Assembly: GCA_024196135.1 (NCBI GenBank)
Contig: JAMQCK010000470.1
Span: 1 to 22,022, forward strand
DNA length: 22,022 nucleotides
Source: Pleurotus ostreatus/Saccharomyces cerevisiae fusant
Lineage: Eukaryota > Opisthokonta
Direction of reading: 5' to 3'
The notes under the pieces are model-generated. The model worked only from the letters and a program-made list of their open reading frames with translations, had not been told where the DNA came from and did no database searches. Positions 1-9,546 of the stretch are shown here, in pieces. The translations under genes were made by a program, and so were the position numbers. Position 1 is the stretch's first letter. Each line of letters opens with the position of its first letter.

Positions 1-137
1 ATGCAGGACACGTACCAGTCCAGATACACCTGCCCCAAAAGGTGCGGAGGCTTGCGCATGATGTACATCCTCCGGTTCGCGCCGACGGTCTTCTGCTCAG
101 GAAATGAAGCCTTGCACGTGTATCTGCGCGGCAGCAT
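1..137 (-). CDS. Possible 5' end of a gene running off the left edge (unidentified)
   Basis: On the minus strand an open frame runs from an ATG at 137-135 to the window edge, 45 codons, beginning MLPRRYTCKASF and ending PHLLGQVYLDWYVSC. The same frame is open upstream of the ATG for about 40 more codons. The composition, with basic and aromatic residues and few low-complexity runs, looks more protein-like than the plus-strand frame over the same bases (1-264), but no family is recognised. It would be a first or internal exon whose remainder lies to the left of the window. No promoter or splice site was assigned. Confidence 0.22.
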   Translation of the reverse strand, partial: MLPRRYTCKASFPEQKTVGANRRMYIMRKPPHLLGQVYLDWYVSC

Positions 138-263
138 AGCGAGTGGGTGCTGGGGGAGGAGTGCAATGTTGCTGGCTATCAAGATGGAGGGTGGGAGTAA
201 GGAAGGGCTGCGGCAGGTTCTCACGTTGATCGCGCGAGCTTCTGACGCAGATCGCACACGGTG

Positions 264-475
264 AGTTTACTAGAACTTACTGGAAGTTATGCGAAGCAAG
301 TGCTGTCAGCCTGGCCTTAGCTGGGTGACGTTGCTGCGTCCGAAGATTTTGCGGCAACAATCAGGACCTGATTTCTGCTACAGTGTTGGCTCGGCTGGTT
401 CGCATGCATGTGGGCGGCTGTGGGTGTGTGTCATGTAACCCATGTGACCACCACATGCAGCCCGCCCCGTGAGCG
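264..475. other. Unassigned spacer before the satellite array
   Basis: About 210 bases with no convincing coding frame. A short CATGT/ACATG inverted motif sits around 438-460. Nothing else is supported. Confidence 0.4.
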
Positions 476-1561
476 GCCCACCTAGGTGCATAATGCGCCT
501 AGTCGGGTGTGACTGGACGAAGCTGTGACGGCCCGACTAGGTGCATAATGACCCTAGGTCAGGCCATGGCTCAACTAGGCGTATAAAGGTGCTAGTCACA
601 CCATGAGTGCGACCCAACTAAGCGCATAACGCACCTAGTTGCTCCAAGTCGGACAGAAATCGGCCGAAGCGGAGGATCCCCGGCACAGCTACGGCCTTTA
701 TGCACCTAGTTACGCAGATCCAGGGGGGTGGACGGCGGCACTAGGTGCATAACGACCCTAGGCTGACGCAGTATGCCCAATCAACTTAGGGCATAATGGC
801 CTTGGTACAGCTTGCGTGGAGGATAGCGTCAGTCCAACTAGGAATATAATGACCCTAGTTTGGCAGTGTGCTCAGGCAACTAAGAGCATAATGGCCCTAG
901 TGCCCCGTGCAATACACATAGCAGCGGCTCAACTAGGCGCGTAACGACACTAGTTTGCGCCGGTCAGCAAACAGAGCTTCGGCCTGACTGGGTGCGTAAT
1001 GCCCCTAGTTCAGGCGACTGCCTCACCTAGGCGCATAATGCTCCTAGTTCAGGTGACTGCCTCAACTAGGCGCATAATGCTCCTAGTTCAGGTGACTGCC
1101 TCAACTAGGCGCATAATGACTCTAGTCTGGCAGAGCATGCCTGTCAAACTAAGGGCATACCAACGCTGGTCCGGTACAGTGTGCCCGTATAACTTGGGGC
1201 ATAACGGGCCTAGTGTGCATGGGGGGTCCAACTAGGTGCGTAACGGTGCTAGTTCGCCCCGGTCAGAATTTACCTCGGCCGATGTAGACAATGCTTCGGC
1301 CTAACTAGCTGCGTAATGCTGCTAGTTGAGCGCCCAACTGTGTGTAGCACTTCTAGTTGAGCATGGCTGGACAAAGTCCTACCTAGGTGTGTAATGCTCC
1401 TAGTCAGCAGGCAGTCCCTCAACTAGGTGCGTAACGACCCTAGTCTGGCAGTGCATGCTCAGCCAACTAAGGGCATAACAGCCCTAGTTCAGTGTGTTGC
1501 CTGGTCGGACAATGCGAGCACAGCTTCGGTCCAACTAGATGCGTAACGCCCTCAGTTCAGC
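476..1561. repeat. Hairpin-palindrome satellite array, left part
   Basis: Roughly 22 copies of a 21-25 bp imperfect palindrome occur every 39-60 bp. The arms are AACTAGG and CCTAGTT and the centre is GYRTAAYG. The spacers differ in length and sequence, but some are related: three near-identical 39 bp units run from about 1023 to 1125. A non-palindromic marker (CGGCCGA ... CTTCGGCC, best seen near 1276-1300) recurs every few palindromes and suggests a higher-order unit of about 230-315 bp. No coding frame makes sense here. The array stops at 1561, where a transposable element is inserted. Confidence 0.9.
1555..1561. repeat. Target-site duplication, left copy
   Basis: GTTCAGC directly before the left inverted repeat, identical to 5078-5084. 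The left TATACCC block lies 26 bases inside the left boundary and its inverted partner 26 bases inside the right boundary, which supports these exact edges. Confidence 0.6.
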
Positions 1562-1673
1562 GAGGTCTGTCCCTAGGAATATCTTGATATACCCTATGCC
1601 TATAGGGGGGTGTATTACATTATTCCCTATCGTTACTGACCAGTGGCCATAGGGCATATCTTGTTGTTCCCCC
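1562..1673. repeat. Left terminal inverted repeat of the first element
   Basis: It pairs with the reverse complement of 4966-5077. The outer 26 bases are poorly conserved. The inner 86 bases align without gaps, with the strongest identity in the TTACTGACCAGTG block. Confidence 0.7.
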
Positions 1674-4600
1674 GACCTACATTCAGATAATTTCCCCTCT
1701 ATTATCCAGCAATATAACCGGGTATGAATCCCTTTTGATGGCATTCGGGGAGCGTGGCGACAATATTTGGGTTGATGGCTGTTGATGGCAGTCCTTCTCG
1801 CTGCATCGGGCAGGCCAGGCCTTGCCACACGCGCCGCCCGCATCGGGCAGGTCGCGCTCACCGCGCCGATCCGCGCGGGATGCGGTTGATGGGAAATTTC
1901 CCACACCGGGCGGGCACACGAGGCGCGCCGCCGCCGCCGCCTCCCACCTCCCGCCATCGCCCGCCCCGATCATTGCTGCTCTCCTCCTGCCGCCACCACT
2001 GCTGCTAAGCTCCGTGCGCCTCTCGATTGCACTCTCAATCGCTATCGTCGCGCCTACGACGTAGCTCGACGCGCGTCGCGTCAAAACACGCGGCCGATCA
2101 AAATTTTGATCGCTGCGCTCCCTTTTGCTCCCTCCCTCCTCCGCCGCCCGCTCTTTGTCAGGAACTGGCGACATTAGGCGCACGTCCCTTGCGCCAACGA
2201 CAGCAGGGTCTTGTATCGCTGCCTGCGCCCCGTCCCGGGGTCGAACCGCGCGGTGCTTCCGGTCCAGCTCGCCGCCACTCCCTCGTTCTTTGCTTGTACT
2301 TCGCTCCTCCATTACATTTTTCATCAGACCGTATCACACATGCGCACGGGTGCGCAACTAATGCTTCGGCTATGCCATGCGACCTCGGTTACGCTTCGTG
2401 GTCCCGATAACACCAGTGTATGCGCCATCCGCGACGGCCCCTTGCGACGTCCCCTCTTCCACCTTCCTCGCCCAGATGCGCCGACAGCCCTCTCTCTATA
2501 TGTCACGTTTCCCGTCGCTGTACATCCCGGCGACGTCATTGAGCCATCCCGCCGCCCCAAATCATCAGAAACTATCGACCAACCGTTCCAGCATGCGACG
2601 CATGCCGCCCCCCATGCCTGTACATCATTCATAGTTCACTTGCGCGTTGTTCCTTCGCATACTGTACATGCCTACGTCTCTCCTCGCACTCTGACACACA
2701 TGCATACAAACCGCATCCTCGTCTCTAGATGTGCACTTTCATGCGAGAAATTGATCTCCAACCAATATTGATCGCACTTAATGTGCATCTAGAGCACGCA
2801 GGCTGAGTTTCGTAGGGCAGAACTGCCCGCGGGGAAGACGATGGCGTTCCCGAAGCCAGAATGGTGGCTACGAGACAGTTGAGTAATATTCAGCCATCCA
2901 GCATGCTTAAGGTGCCGTATAACTTCGTACATGTGCTACCCTACCTGTATACAACGCATTGAAAAAGGTTTGGCACCGTCAATATGCTTTGGCGGCGCAC
3001 AATACCTACTTTCGTCGCGCAGAACGCTGCGATCGGCGACCTTCGGATGCCCGGTCCGATCCCCGAAAAGCGCTCGTCGTCGTCGTCGGCGACGTCCACA
3101 GGTCGAAGGAAGATTATTCAGGTCCGCGGACTAGCCGGAATGGATGAAGCGCAGCTAACTACAGGGAATCCTGAGCTCAAACCCAGGCTGAGCACCTTAT
3201 AGTGACCGGAAATGAGACCAAGTGCGTCGAAAGGGACAGTTTAGGGACAGTACGACCTTGAGATTGACGAAGCGAGTCGGGCAGTCCCCTTCGTATATTG
3301 CTGCTCATCCACATATCGGGGAAACTTGAAAACTACCGAGCAACTTGATATATGTATGCACTATATATTTCGCTGGTTTCTAGCTTGGTGGACCTCTTCA
3401 GGCCTCGGGTATAGCTCAAAAGACCGTCAAAGTGGCGCGCATGCTCCGAGTCCGGTGGCTCGGCAAGTCTCCCGACGTGCCGGTGGCGATAAGGTCAAAG
3501 TCTGAAGTCGATGCCATATAGTCAATAAAGATATTCCGAGCTTACCGAGCGCTGCCATAGCGAAAACCCTATGCTATGCGATCCTGAATCCGCGAGTGGT
3601 GCGCCAACAGGTACGCGTGTGACGTGATGTCACACGTCGTTTCTTGCCTCTTGCCACCGCCCTCCGCCTCCCCACCTCGTCACTGGTCGCCCGCCCGCCT
3701 CTCACATGCATCAAATACGAAGGAGAATCAGGTTTACGGTGTATTTCTACCCTGAGGTACGTGGCACAACCACATATATCATGCAGCTTCGCTCATAATA
3801 GCGCTATGTTGATTTTCACTCAAGCCGCGCCTCGTCCCCTTGTATTCCTCTTCCTCTCGCCATCTCTCGCCCTGCTGGCATCCCTCCTAATCTGCATCAC
3901 CCCTTTCTATCACCGCTACGGCCAACCACGCGTATCCAACAGGCGCGTGCGCCCCGGATTATCACACGATCGTAACCACAACAGGAGCCCGCCCCTCAGA
4001 CGACCTCCCCCTACTTCCCCAATCGCGTTCGCATAGGCGATAGATGGCGGGCGACCTCGCCGTCTACGTCTACAGATGCCGGCGTTTCTCGCCAAGGCTA
4101 CGCCATTTCGCCAGCGCAATGCCTCGAGGGCACACACGACGCGGGCGACTTTGCCCGAAGCGCGCCAGTCAAGTCCGCTTCAGCCGGCGACCACGCGCGC
4201 GATGCCCTGCTCTATGTCGAAGACGCAAGACTGTCCGTGTCAGCGCGGGACTGAAATCGAGCGGCGGCAGTAGCGGCGAAGGTCGCGCAGGCACACCGCT
4301 TTGACGTTGGGCGCAGCCATGCATATATCGCGTGCACGGGAAGAGGTAGAGATGAGTTCGGTGATGCGGTGTCACCACGAGTGAATGGCGTACCAGCCTG
4401 TGGGCTGCACTCCAGGTGACGAGGGCAGTGGCGTGGGCGATCGCGCACATCGCGGCGGCGTGTGCTGTGCCCTAAGGACAACAACACAGCGCGGATGGGA
4501 TGAGATAGGATGGGGCGGGGCGGTGGCGCGTGCAGCTGGCGGCGCGACTCGACGCGAGGACGGAGATACGGCCCGGGAGGCGCTACGGAGGAAGCGCGGG

Positions 4601-4965
4601 CTTTTTCCGTGCCCAGCGGGTCGTGCGGCGCGACGATCAGCGGGTACCGACGATGACGAGCGGGCATCTGTCGTCGTCGGCGAACCCCCTGGATGTCGCG
4701 CCGTGTTTCGCGGTGGTTGTCGGTCGTGACGTACGCGTAGCCGAGCACGGCGGATATTGCGCGGGGTGCGGTCCTGACGCGTCGACGCGCACGGCCGTGA
4801 CTAGCCGTCCCTGTCGTCGCGTCGCGCCGCTTTCTGTGCTTTCCGCCGGCAGGTTCGTATCATATGTAGTGTATATAGTAGCAATAAACCCCTTTTCGAC
4901 TTGCATACCGCTCGAAAATACCAGCTCCTAAGGAAACCCAAGGTATACCCAGGTATAATACACCT
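1674..4965. other. Interior of the first element, no supportable gene
   Basis: Long open frames on both strands (for example around 1683-2324, 2211-2771, 3644-4036 and 4212-4748) are Arg/Pro/Ser/Ala-rich and overlap one another in several frames, as expected from stop-poor GC-rich DNA. AATAAA-like signals occur near 3516 and 4879. No transposase motif was recognised. Confidence 0.5.
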
Positions 4966-5077
4966 GGGTGAATATCAAGATATGGCCTATGAGCACTGGT
5001 CAGTAAACACTGGGTGTATTGTAATACTCCCCCCTTTAGTTACTGGGTATAACTAATTATTGACCCAGACTATGGTG
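4966..5077. repeat. Right terminal inverted repeat of the first element
   Basis: Inverted partner of 1562-1673. See that entry for the matching blocks. Confidence 0.7.
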
Positions 5078-5084
5078 GTTCAGC
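5078..5084. repeat. Target-site duplication, right copy
   Basis: GTTCAGC directly after the right inverted repeat, identical to 1555-1561. The satellite resumes from here. Confidence 0.6.
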
Positions 5085-6606
5085 TGGCAAGACAAGGGTG
5101 TTGCCTCAACTAGGTGCATAACGACCCTAGTCTGACCAAGCATGCTTGAGTAACTAGGTGCATAACGGCTCTAGTAAGCCGTGCAATGGACATAGCAGCA
5201 GCCCAACTAGCCGCATAACGACACTAGTTTGCCCCAGTCAGACAAAAACGCGGCCGAGACGGACGAAACTTCGGCCTAACTAGGTGCGTAATGCTGATAG
5301 TTGAGCGCCGAGCTGGGTGCGTAACGACACTAGTCTGGGAGCAAGTGCTGAGCCAACTAGAGGCATAATGGGCCTAGTTGGTCCAACTAGGTGCGTAACG
5401 ACACTAGTTTGCCCCAGTCAGCCAGCAAAGCTTCAGCCCAACTAGGTGCGTAACGCTCCTAGTTCAGGTGGACAGACGATGGTGCTGCCAACTAAGCGCA
5501 TAACGACCCTAGTGTGGCGGACCGTGCCTGAGACACTAAGGGCGTAACGGCCCTAGTCCACTGTGCATGGGGGTAGCTCCGGCCCAACTAGGCTCGTAAC
5601 GATGCTAGTTTGTGCCGGTCAGCAAGCACAGCTTCGGCCTAACTAGGTGTGTAACGCTGCTAGTTCGGCACCTAAACTACGTGCGTAACACTCCTAATCA
5701 GCGGGCACACTCCCCCAACTAGGTGCGTAACGACTCTAGTCTGGCAGAACATGCCCGGCCACCTAAGGGCATAACGGGCCTAATTTGCCCTGCGTGGGAG
5801 GTGGGAGCAGCACAACTAGGCGCGTAACGGCGCTAGTCTGCCCCGCTCGGACATAACCTCTGCCGCGACGGACAAGGCTTCGGCCCGACTAGGCGCGTAA
5901 CGCTCCTAGTTTGGGTGAGTGGATGAGGGTGCCGCCCTAACTAGGGGCATAACGCTCCTAGTCCAGATCGCGCTGTCCTAACTAGAGGCATAACGGCCCT
6001 AGTCTGGCACGCGCCAGGCTCGCCACCTAAGGCCATAATGCGCCTAGTTCACCGTCCATGAGCGGTGACGTCAGCCAAACTAGGCGCATAACGGCGCTAG
6101 TGGGCCTCCACCAGACAAAATCTCGGCCGAGTCGGACAAAGCTTTGGTCTAACTACGTGCGTAACGCTGCTAGTTTGACCAACCCGGATGAGTGCGTGGT
6201 CCTGCCTAGGGGCGTAACGCCCCTAGTTTTGGTGACCAATGGTGGACATGGCCCTGACTAGGTGCATAACGTCCTTAGTCTGGCAGCACGTGCCCAGCTA
6301 ACTAGGGGCATAACGCACCTAGTTCACCATCCGTGGGCAGTGACGTCGGCCCAACTAGGCGCATAACGGCACTAGTTGGCGCCCGCCGGACAAAATCTCG
6401 GCCGAGGCGGACAAAGCTTCAGCCTAACTACGTGCATAACGCTGCTAGTTGGGCAGGACCGGACCAGTGCCGGGCCCTGCCTAGGCGCGTAACGCGCCTA
6501 GTTCTGGTGAGCGGACCAGCACGCTGCCCTGCCTAGGGGCGTAACGGCCCTAATCTTGCTCGCTTCGGACCATGCTCTAACCCAACTAGGCGCATAACGG
6601 CCTCAG
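5085..6606. repeat. Hairpin-palindrome satellite array, right part
   Basis: This continues the 476-1561 array in the same orientation, with about 30 further palindromes. Two are perfect 21-mers with different stems: 6206-6226 (arms CTAGGGGCG and CGCCCCTAG around TAA) and 6481-6501 (arms CTAGGCGCG and CGCGCCTAG around TAA). Pairing kept while the stem sequence changes suggests selection on, or gene conversion of, the palindrome itself. The marker CGGCCGA-...-CTTCGGCC recurs near 5271, 5435 (degenerate), 5633, 5880, 6146 and 6421, at spacings of about 165-275 bp. Confidence 0.9.
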
Positions 6607-6632
6607 TTTGGGTGCACTCTCTAACCCTAATC

Positions 6633-6651
6633 AACAGATTCAGTCTGTTAC
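6633..6651. repeat. Short inverted repeat between the telomere-type tracts
   Basis: AACAGA and TCTGTT arms flank TTCAG, and a related TCTGTTGCAGAATCAG follows at about 6661. The stretch lies between the two CCCTAA tracts. The function is unknown; it may be a junction scar. Confidence 0.35.
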
Positions 6652-6731
6652 AAACCCCATTCTGTTGCAGAATCAGGGATCATATAGTTAGTAGTATTCA
6701 CCCTAGGGTCCACTTGTTGTGCGACTCTCCT

Positions 6732-6749
6732 CCCTAACCCTAACCCTAA
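6732..6749. repeat. Interstitial telomere-type repeat (CCCTAA)3
   Basis: Three exact CCCTAA units, the complement of the TTAGGG telomere repeat used by most filamentous fungi. A shorter CTAACCCTAA lies at 6621-6630. The C-rich strand reads left to right, the orientation of a left chromosome end, so the DNA to the right is placed as if it once abutted a telomere while satellite now lies to the left. Confidence 0.75.
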
Positions 6750-6795
6750 GAGCGTCAACGCGATCATCGGTTTCCGGTACACGACTGAGGCGCGG

Positions 6796-9037
6796 TCAGT
6801 CAATTATGCGCTGAGTGGGAGTCGGCGCAGAAGTCTTACCGTATCCCTCTTTCAACCGGGCTGGCAGCGCGGCGGCCATGGCGATGACCATCGACTGCAC
6901 CGAGCAGGCATGATCGTGGTTCGTGGACTCTAAGTCCGAGTTCCGCACCTGGCAATACCGCACGAATTCGGTCAGGTGAAGGTGCCCAAAGCCCAGGATG
7001 TGCGCCCCCGCACTCGCCGTGTGAACGGGCGTCATGACGGTGTGAACCACTCCCGGGGGCTGGAAACTAAATAGTCCAAAGTCAGGCGTGTATCACACGT
7101 ACGAAGTCGTACATACACCATCATACCCGCAGACACGTCAAGCACGCACGCGTCGATGGGAGGCCTGCGCTCGTCGACCGGGACAGTAGGGTCGTCCGTC
7201 TCGCCCCACGTATCCGTGGCGGCGTCCTTGACCTGTTGCTTGAACTGATCGACCATCTTTTCGTGCTCGCATTGCGCTTCGGACTGGCTCCACTTCTTCC
7301 GCAGGAGCACGGGCTGGTAGCCTCGCGTGATAATCCATACCTTGCGTCCCCCGCCACGTATTTGGATAGATGTTGCCAGTCCGTCCGCATCGTGATGGCC
7401 CATCGTCACGAACCGCCCGGTATGCAGCAGGAACCAGTTCTGGATGCGCAGAAAATCGACGACGAGGGTGTGCGGCGTAGTGTACGTGAACGAATGTGAC
7501 CTGGCGTTGCACTCCAGCGCGCCATCGCTCAGAACACTGCGGAAACGTCAAATGCAAGGAAATTGCTAGTTGGAACGACACTTACTCAGATATGTAGTCG
7601 CGTTGGGCCATCGGCACCGTCAAGTCCAGTAGGCAGCGCACTTTGCCTGAGTCGCCTAGCCAACTCCTGAAATCCACCAAAGAACCAGCAACATATGGGT
7701 CTAGGTCGTTGCCACGGCGCTTGCTGGCGTCTACATGGGACTGGTCAACACCTGACGGCCATGAGGACGCGCATGACCCACCGTGAAACTGCCGTTGGGC
7801 CACCAGGTTGGCGCCTAAAACACCGCGTCCCGGCTCCTGGCCAAGGTAGGGCAGTTGCAGAGCAGGGTCGTCCTCCCAAGAGTTAACACGACAGGCGGCA
7901 TCCACGCTATCTGGGTAGTTGTGTATCACAACAACTACGCCTTGCGACATTCCCTGGGCTACCACCTTGGCAGTATCCTCGTACGAGCAAAACTGGCGAT
8001 GCCATACCATGTCCGGTCGATCGGTGGACATCTTATACATGCGCGCCGCTTTCCTCATCATGGTTTCCTCCTGGGAGAATGAGCGGGAGAGCGAGCTTCT
8101 GGAAGAAAACGAGACTCACAAACGCCAGTGTGTTAGCCTGCCAGTTTCGAGCGTCGGGGAGGTAGGGCGCGCACACGCGCAGCCCGTTTGCAAACTGAAT
8201 GTCCGGCACTGCAGACGGATGGCCGTCATAGGATGTCAGGTCCATTAGCGGAGGGGGGAGCTCGCGCCCAATGTGGGTGCCAATCTCGTGCGGGCGACGC
8301 ATTGGCGAGTTACCGCTCGATGAGTCTGGCGATTCCGCATAGCACTCGACATCCGGCGCAGCGGCTTGTTCTTGCGGTGGAACTTCCAGAGTGGCTTGTG
8401 GCGGGGGCGAGTCGATATCCGGCGCAGCGGCTTGCTCTTGCGGTGGAACTTCCAGGGTGGCTTGTGGCGGGGGCGAGTCGATATCCATTCCGACGCGCGG
8501 CACTTCCCCCGCTGGCGCAGCATTGTGCTGAACGGTAGCTCCCTGCTTCAGCCTGCCCAACTCTGCGAAAGCAGCATCGCGCTCGCGACTGAGGTGGAGT
8601 ATGGTGGCCCGGGCTCGCTCCAGTTCCTGGAATACCAAATCCCGCTGCCCTTCTACAAGAGCGATCTTTTCGTCAGCTCGTGAGTACGCCAGCTGCCTCT
8701 CCTTTTGTTTGGCTTTGCGCTTCTCGCTGAATGGCACGTGTTAGTTGCTTGGTCGCGAACATGTGCAAAGTACGCACTACTTAGCGTGATTTCTCTCTGA
8801 CTCCGCCGAGCGGGCCGTTGGCAATGCTTGGGGAGCATCGGGCGTGGCCATATTCATGTACTGCCACTTGCGTTTGTGCGAGTTGGGCTCCGTACCGACC
8901 GTGGGCGGCGGCAATGCGTCGGGGACGGGAGCGTCTGGTGGGGTCCACGGTGTGAGCTGGGGTGCAGCACTTGATGTCAATTTCGAGCCAAGCTGGAATG
9001 ACGAAGTCCCAGGTGCGGGGGGCCAGTTATTGGTCAT
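6796..9037 (-). CDS. JmjC-domain protein (putative Fe(II)/2-oxoglutarate dioxygenase)
   Basis: Minus-strand model in five exons: 9037-8781, 8726-8120, 8070-7586, 7536-7113 and 7059-6796, about 678 aa. Introns are 54, 49, 49 and 53 nt with GT-AG ends and matching phases. The N-terminus is Pro/Ala-rich; a charged coiled coil follows (about 87-150), then a 22-residue unit DIDSPPPQATLEVPP... duplicated in tandem. The catalytic core shows GHHDADG (H497, D499), then T505 and the lysine of GGRKVW, which in JmjC enzymes contact 2-oxoglutarate, then PPGVVH (H597). The HxD...H iron triad is therefore complete. Family members include histone and RNA demethylases or hydroxylases; the substrate cannot be predicted. 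The C-terminus is uncertain: a donor GTAAGA at 6839 and an acceptor ending at 6785 would instead carry the frame through the telomere-type repeat to 6648. The start is the first ATG of a frame leading into the coiled coil. Confidence 0.82.
8351..8482. repeat. 66 bp in-frame tandem duplication in the JmjC gene
   Basis: Two copies (8351-8416 and 8417-8482) differ at about two bases and encode a duplicated 22-residue Pro/Gln/Ala-rich unit. The near identity indicates a recent duplication or ongoing length change. Confidence 0.92.
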
Positions 9038-9546
9038 GAGCGCTTCAACGATGGGGTGTGGGAAGAGCGTCCGAAAAGGGCAGGGCTACCCTGGGGCGTC
9101 CCTCCCACGTGCGCCAACGCGTGGATGTTCCGGCCCGCCCCTCTGCACAGCCTCAGACGCTCACGCGAGTTGGTGAAGTTTTATTGGCAGACCTGGCGAT
9201 GATGCTCGGCGCAACGGAATTCAGCCACTCCAGCAACGAGCATCAGTGTCGGGTATGGCATAATATGGGAGCTCATCTCTCGGCATAGGTATGCAATGCA
9301 GCCCGCATGCTCTGTTTGTCGGCCCACCTCTTCGCCCGATACGATCTCAATGAAGTGCCTTTCGGAGCTGAGGGGCCGCGGGTACCTTCCCACCCAGGTA
9401 TTGCAGATATCTGATGTACCCAAAGGATTCCCGAACTGGACCCCCGTCGGTCATCAGCGAGTGATGCGTGAGCCCCGATAAGCACCAGCGGGCGGACCAA
9501 ATTCTCCTGCTTCCCTTTTACCTTTCAGCACGCCTGCACTGTGGAC
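9038..9546. promoter_or_regulatory. Divergent JmjC / PIF1 intergenic region
   Basis: The JmjC start (9037, minus) and the helicase start (9547, plus) face away from each other across 509 bases, so a shared bidirectional promoter is possible. The orphan minus-strand frame at 9181-9443 occupies half of the region. No clear TATA box was assigned. Confidence 0.35.
9181..9443 (-). CDS. Orphan exon-like frame between the JmjC and PIF1 genes
   Basis: A minus-strand frame opens just after two stops, has an acceptor-like CCAG at about 9444, and encodes ...VSGEEVGRQTEHAGC... and ...PYPTLMLVAGVAEF..., ending RQVCQ and a stop at 9181. An AATAAA overlaps the stop. The amino-acid makeup looks like a real protein, not low-complexity noise, but no family is recognised. 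A neighbouring frame from an ATG near 9455 (MTDGGPVRESFGYIRYL...) could join it through a 40 nt intron with a poor GAG acceptor. It could be an upstream exon of the JmjC gene, but no in-phase splice to the ATG at 9037 was found. It may be a remnant of a separate gene. Confidence 0.4.

Larger units (their letters stand above)
1562..5077. mobile_element. 3.5 kb TIR element inserted in the satellite (non-autonomous)
   Basis: The two ends carry inverted copies of a sequence about 112 bp long (1562-1673 and 4966-5077), aligning without gaps at roughly 70% by eye. Shared blocks include TTACTGACCAGTG, CATATCTTG and GTATTACA. The heptamer GTTCAGC lies immediately outside both ends (1555-1561 and 5078-5084). 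Removing the element and one heptamer restores a satellite-like spacer in the same orientation, so this is an insertion and not two separate arrays. The 3.3 kb interior is GC- and C-rich with no plausible transposase; the long open frames in it are compositional. An AATAAA lies near 4879-4886. The superfamily is not identified, and the low TIR identity is odd beside a perfect target duplication. Confidence 0.7.

Noticed and set aside
1..264. Plus-strand 87-codon frame from base 1
   Set aside because: Less protein-like than the minus-strand frame over the same bases, and it ends without any recognisable motif.
1683..2771. Several long overlapping frames on both strands
   Set aside because: Arg/Pro/Ser-rich, mutually overlapping, no motifs or splice structure. 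They are best explained by GC-rich DNA inside a TIR element.
476..6606. CRISPR-like array of short palindromes with variable spacers
   Set aside because: The repeats are too variable, spacers are related to one another and of uneven length, no cas genes are present, and the host is a eukaryote.
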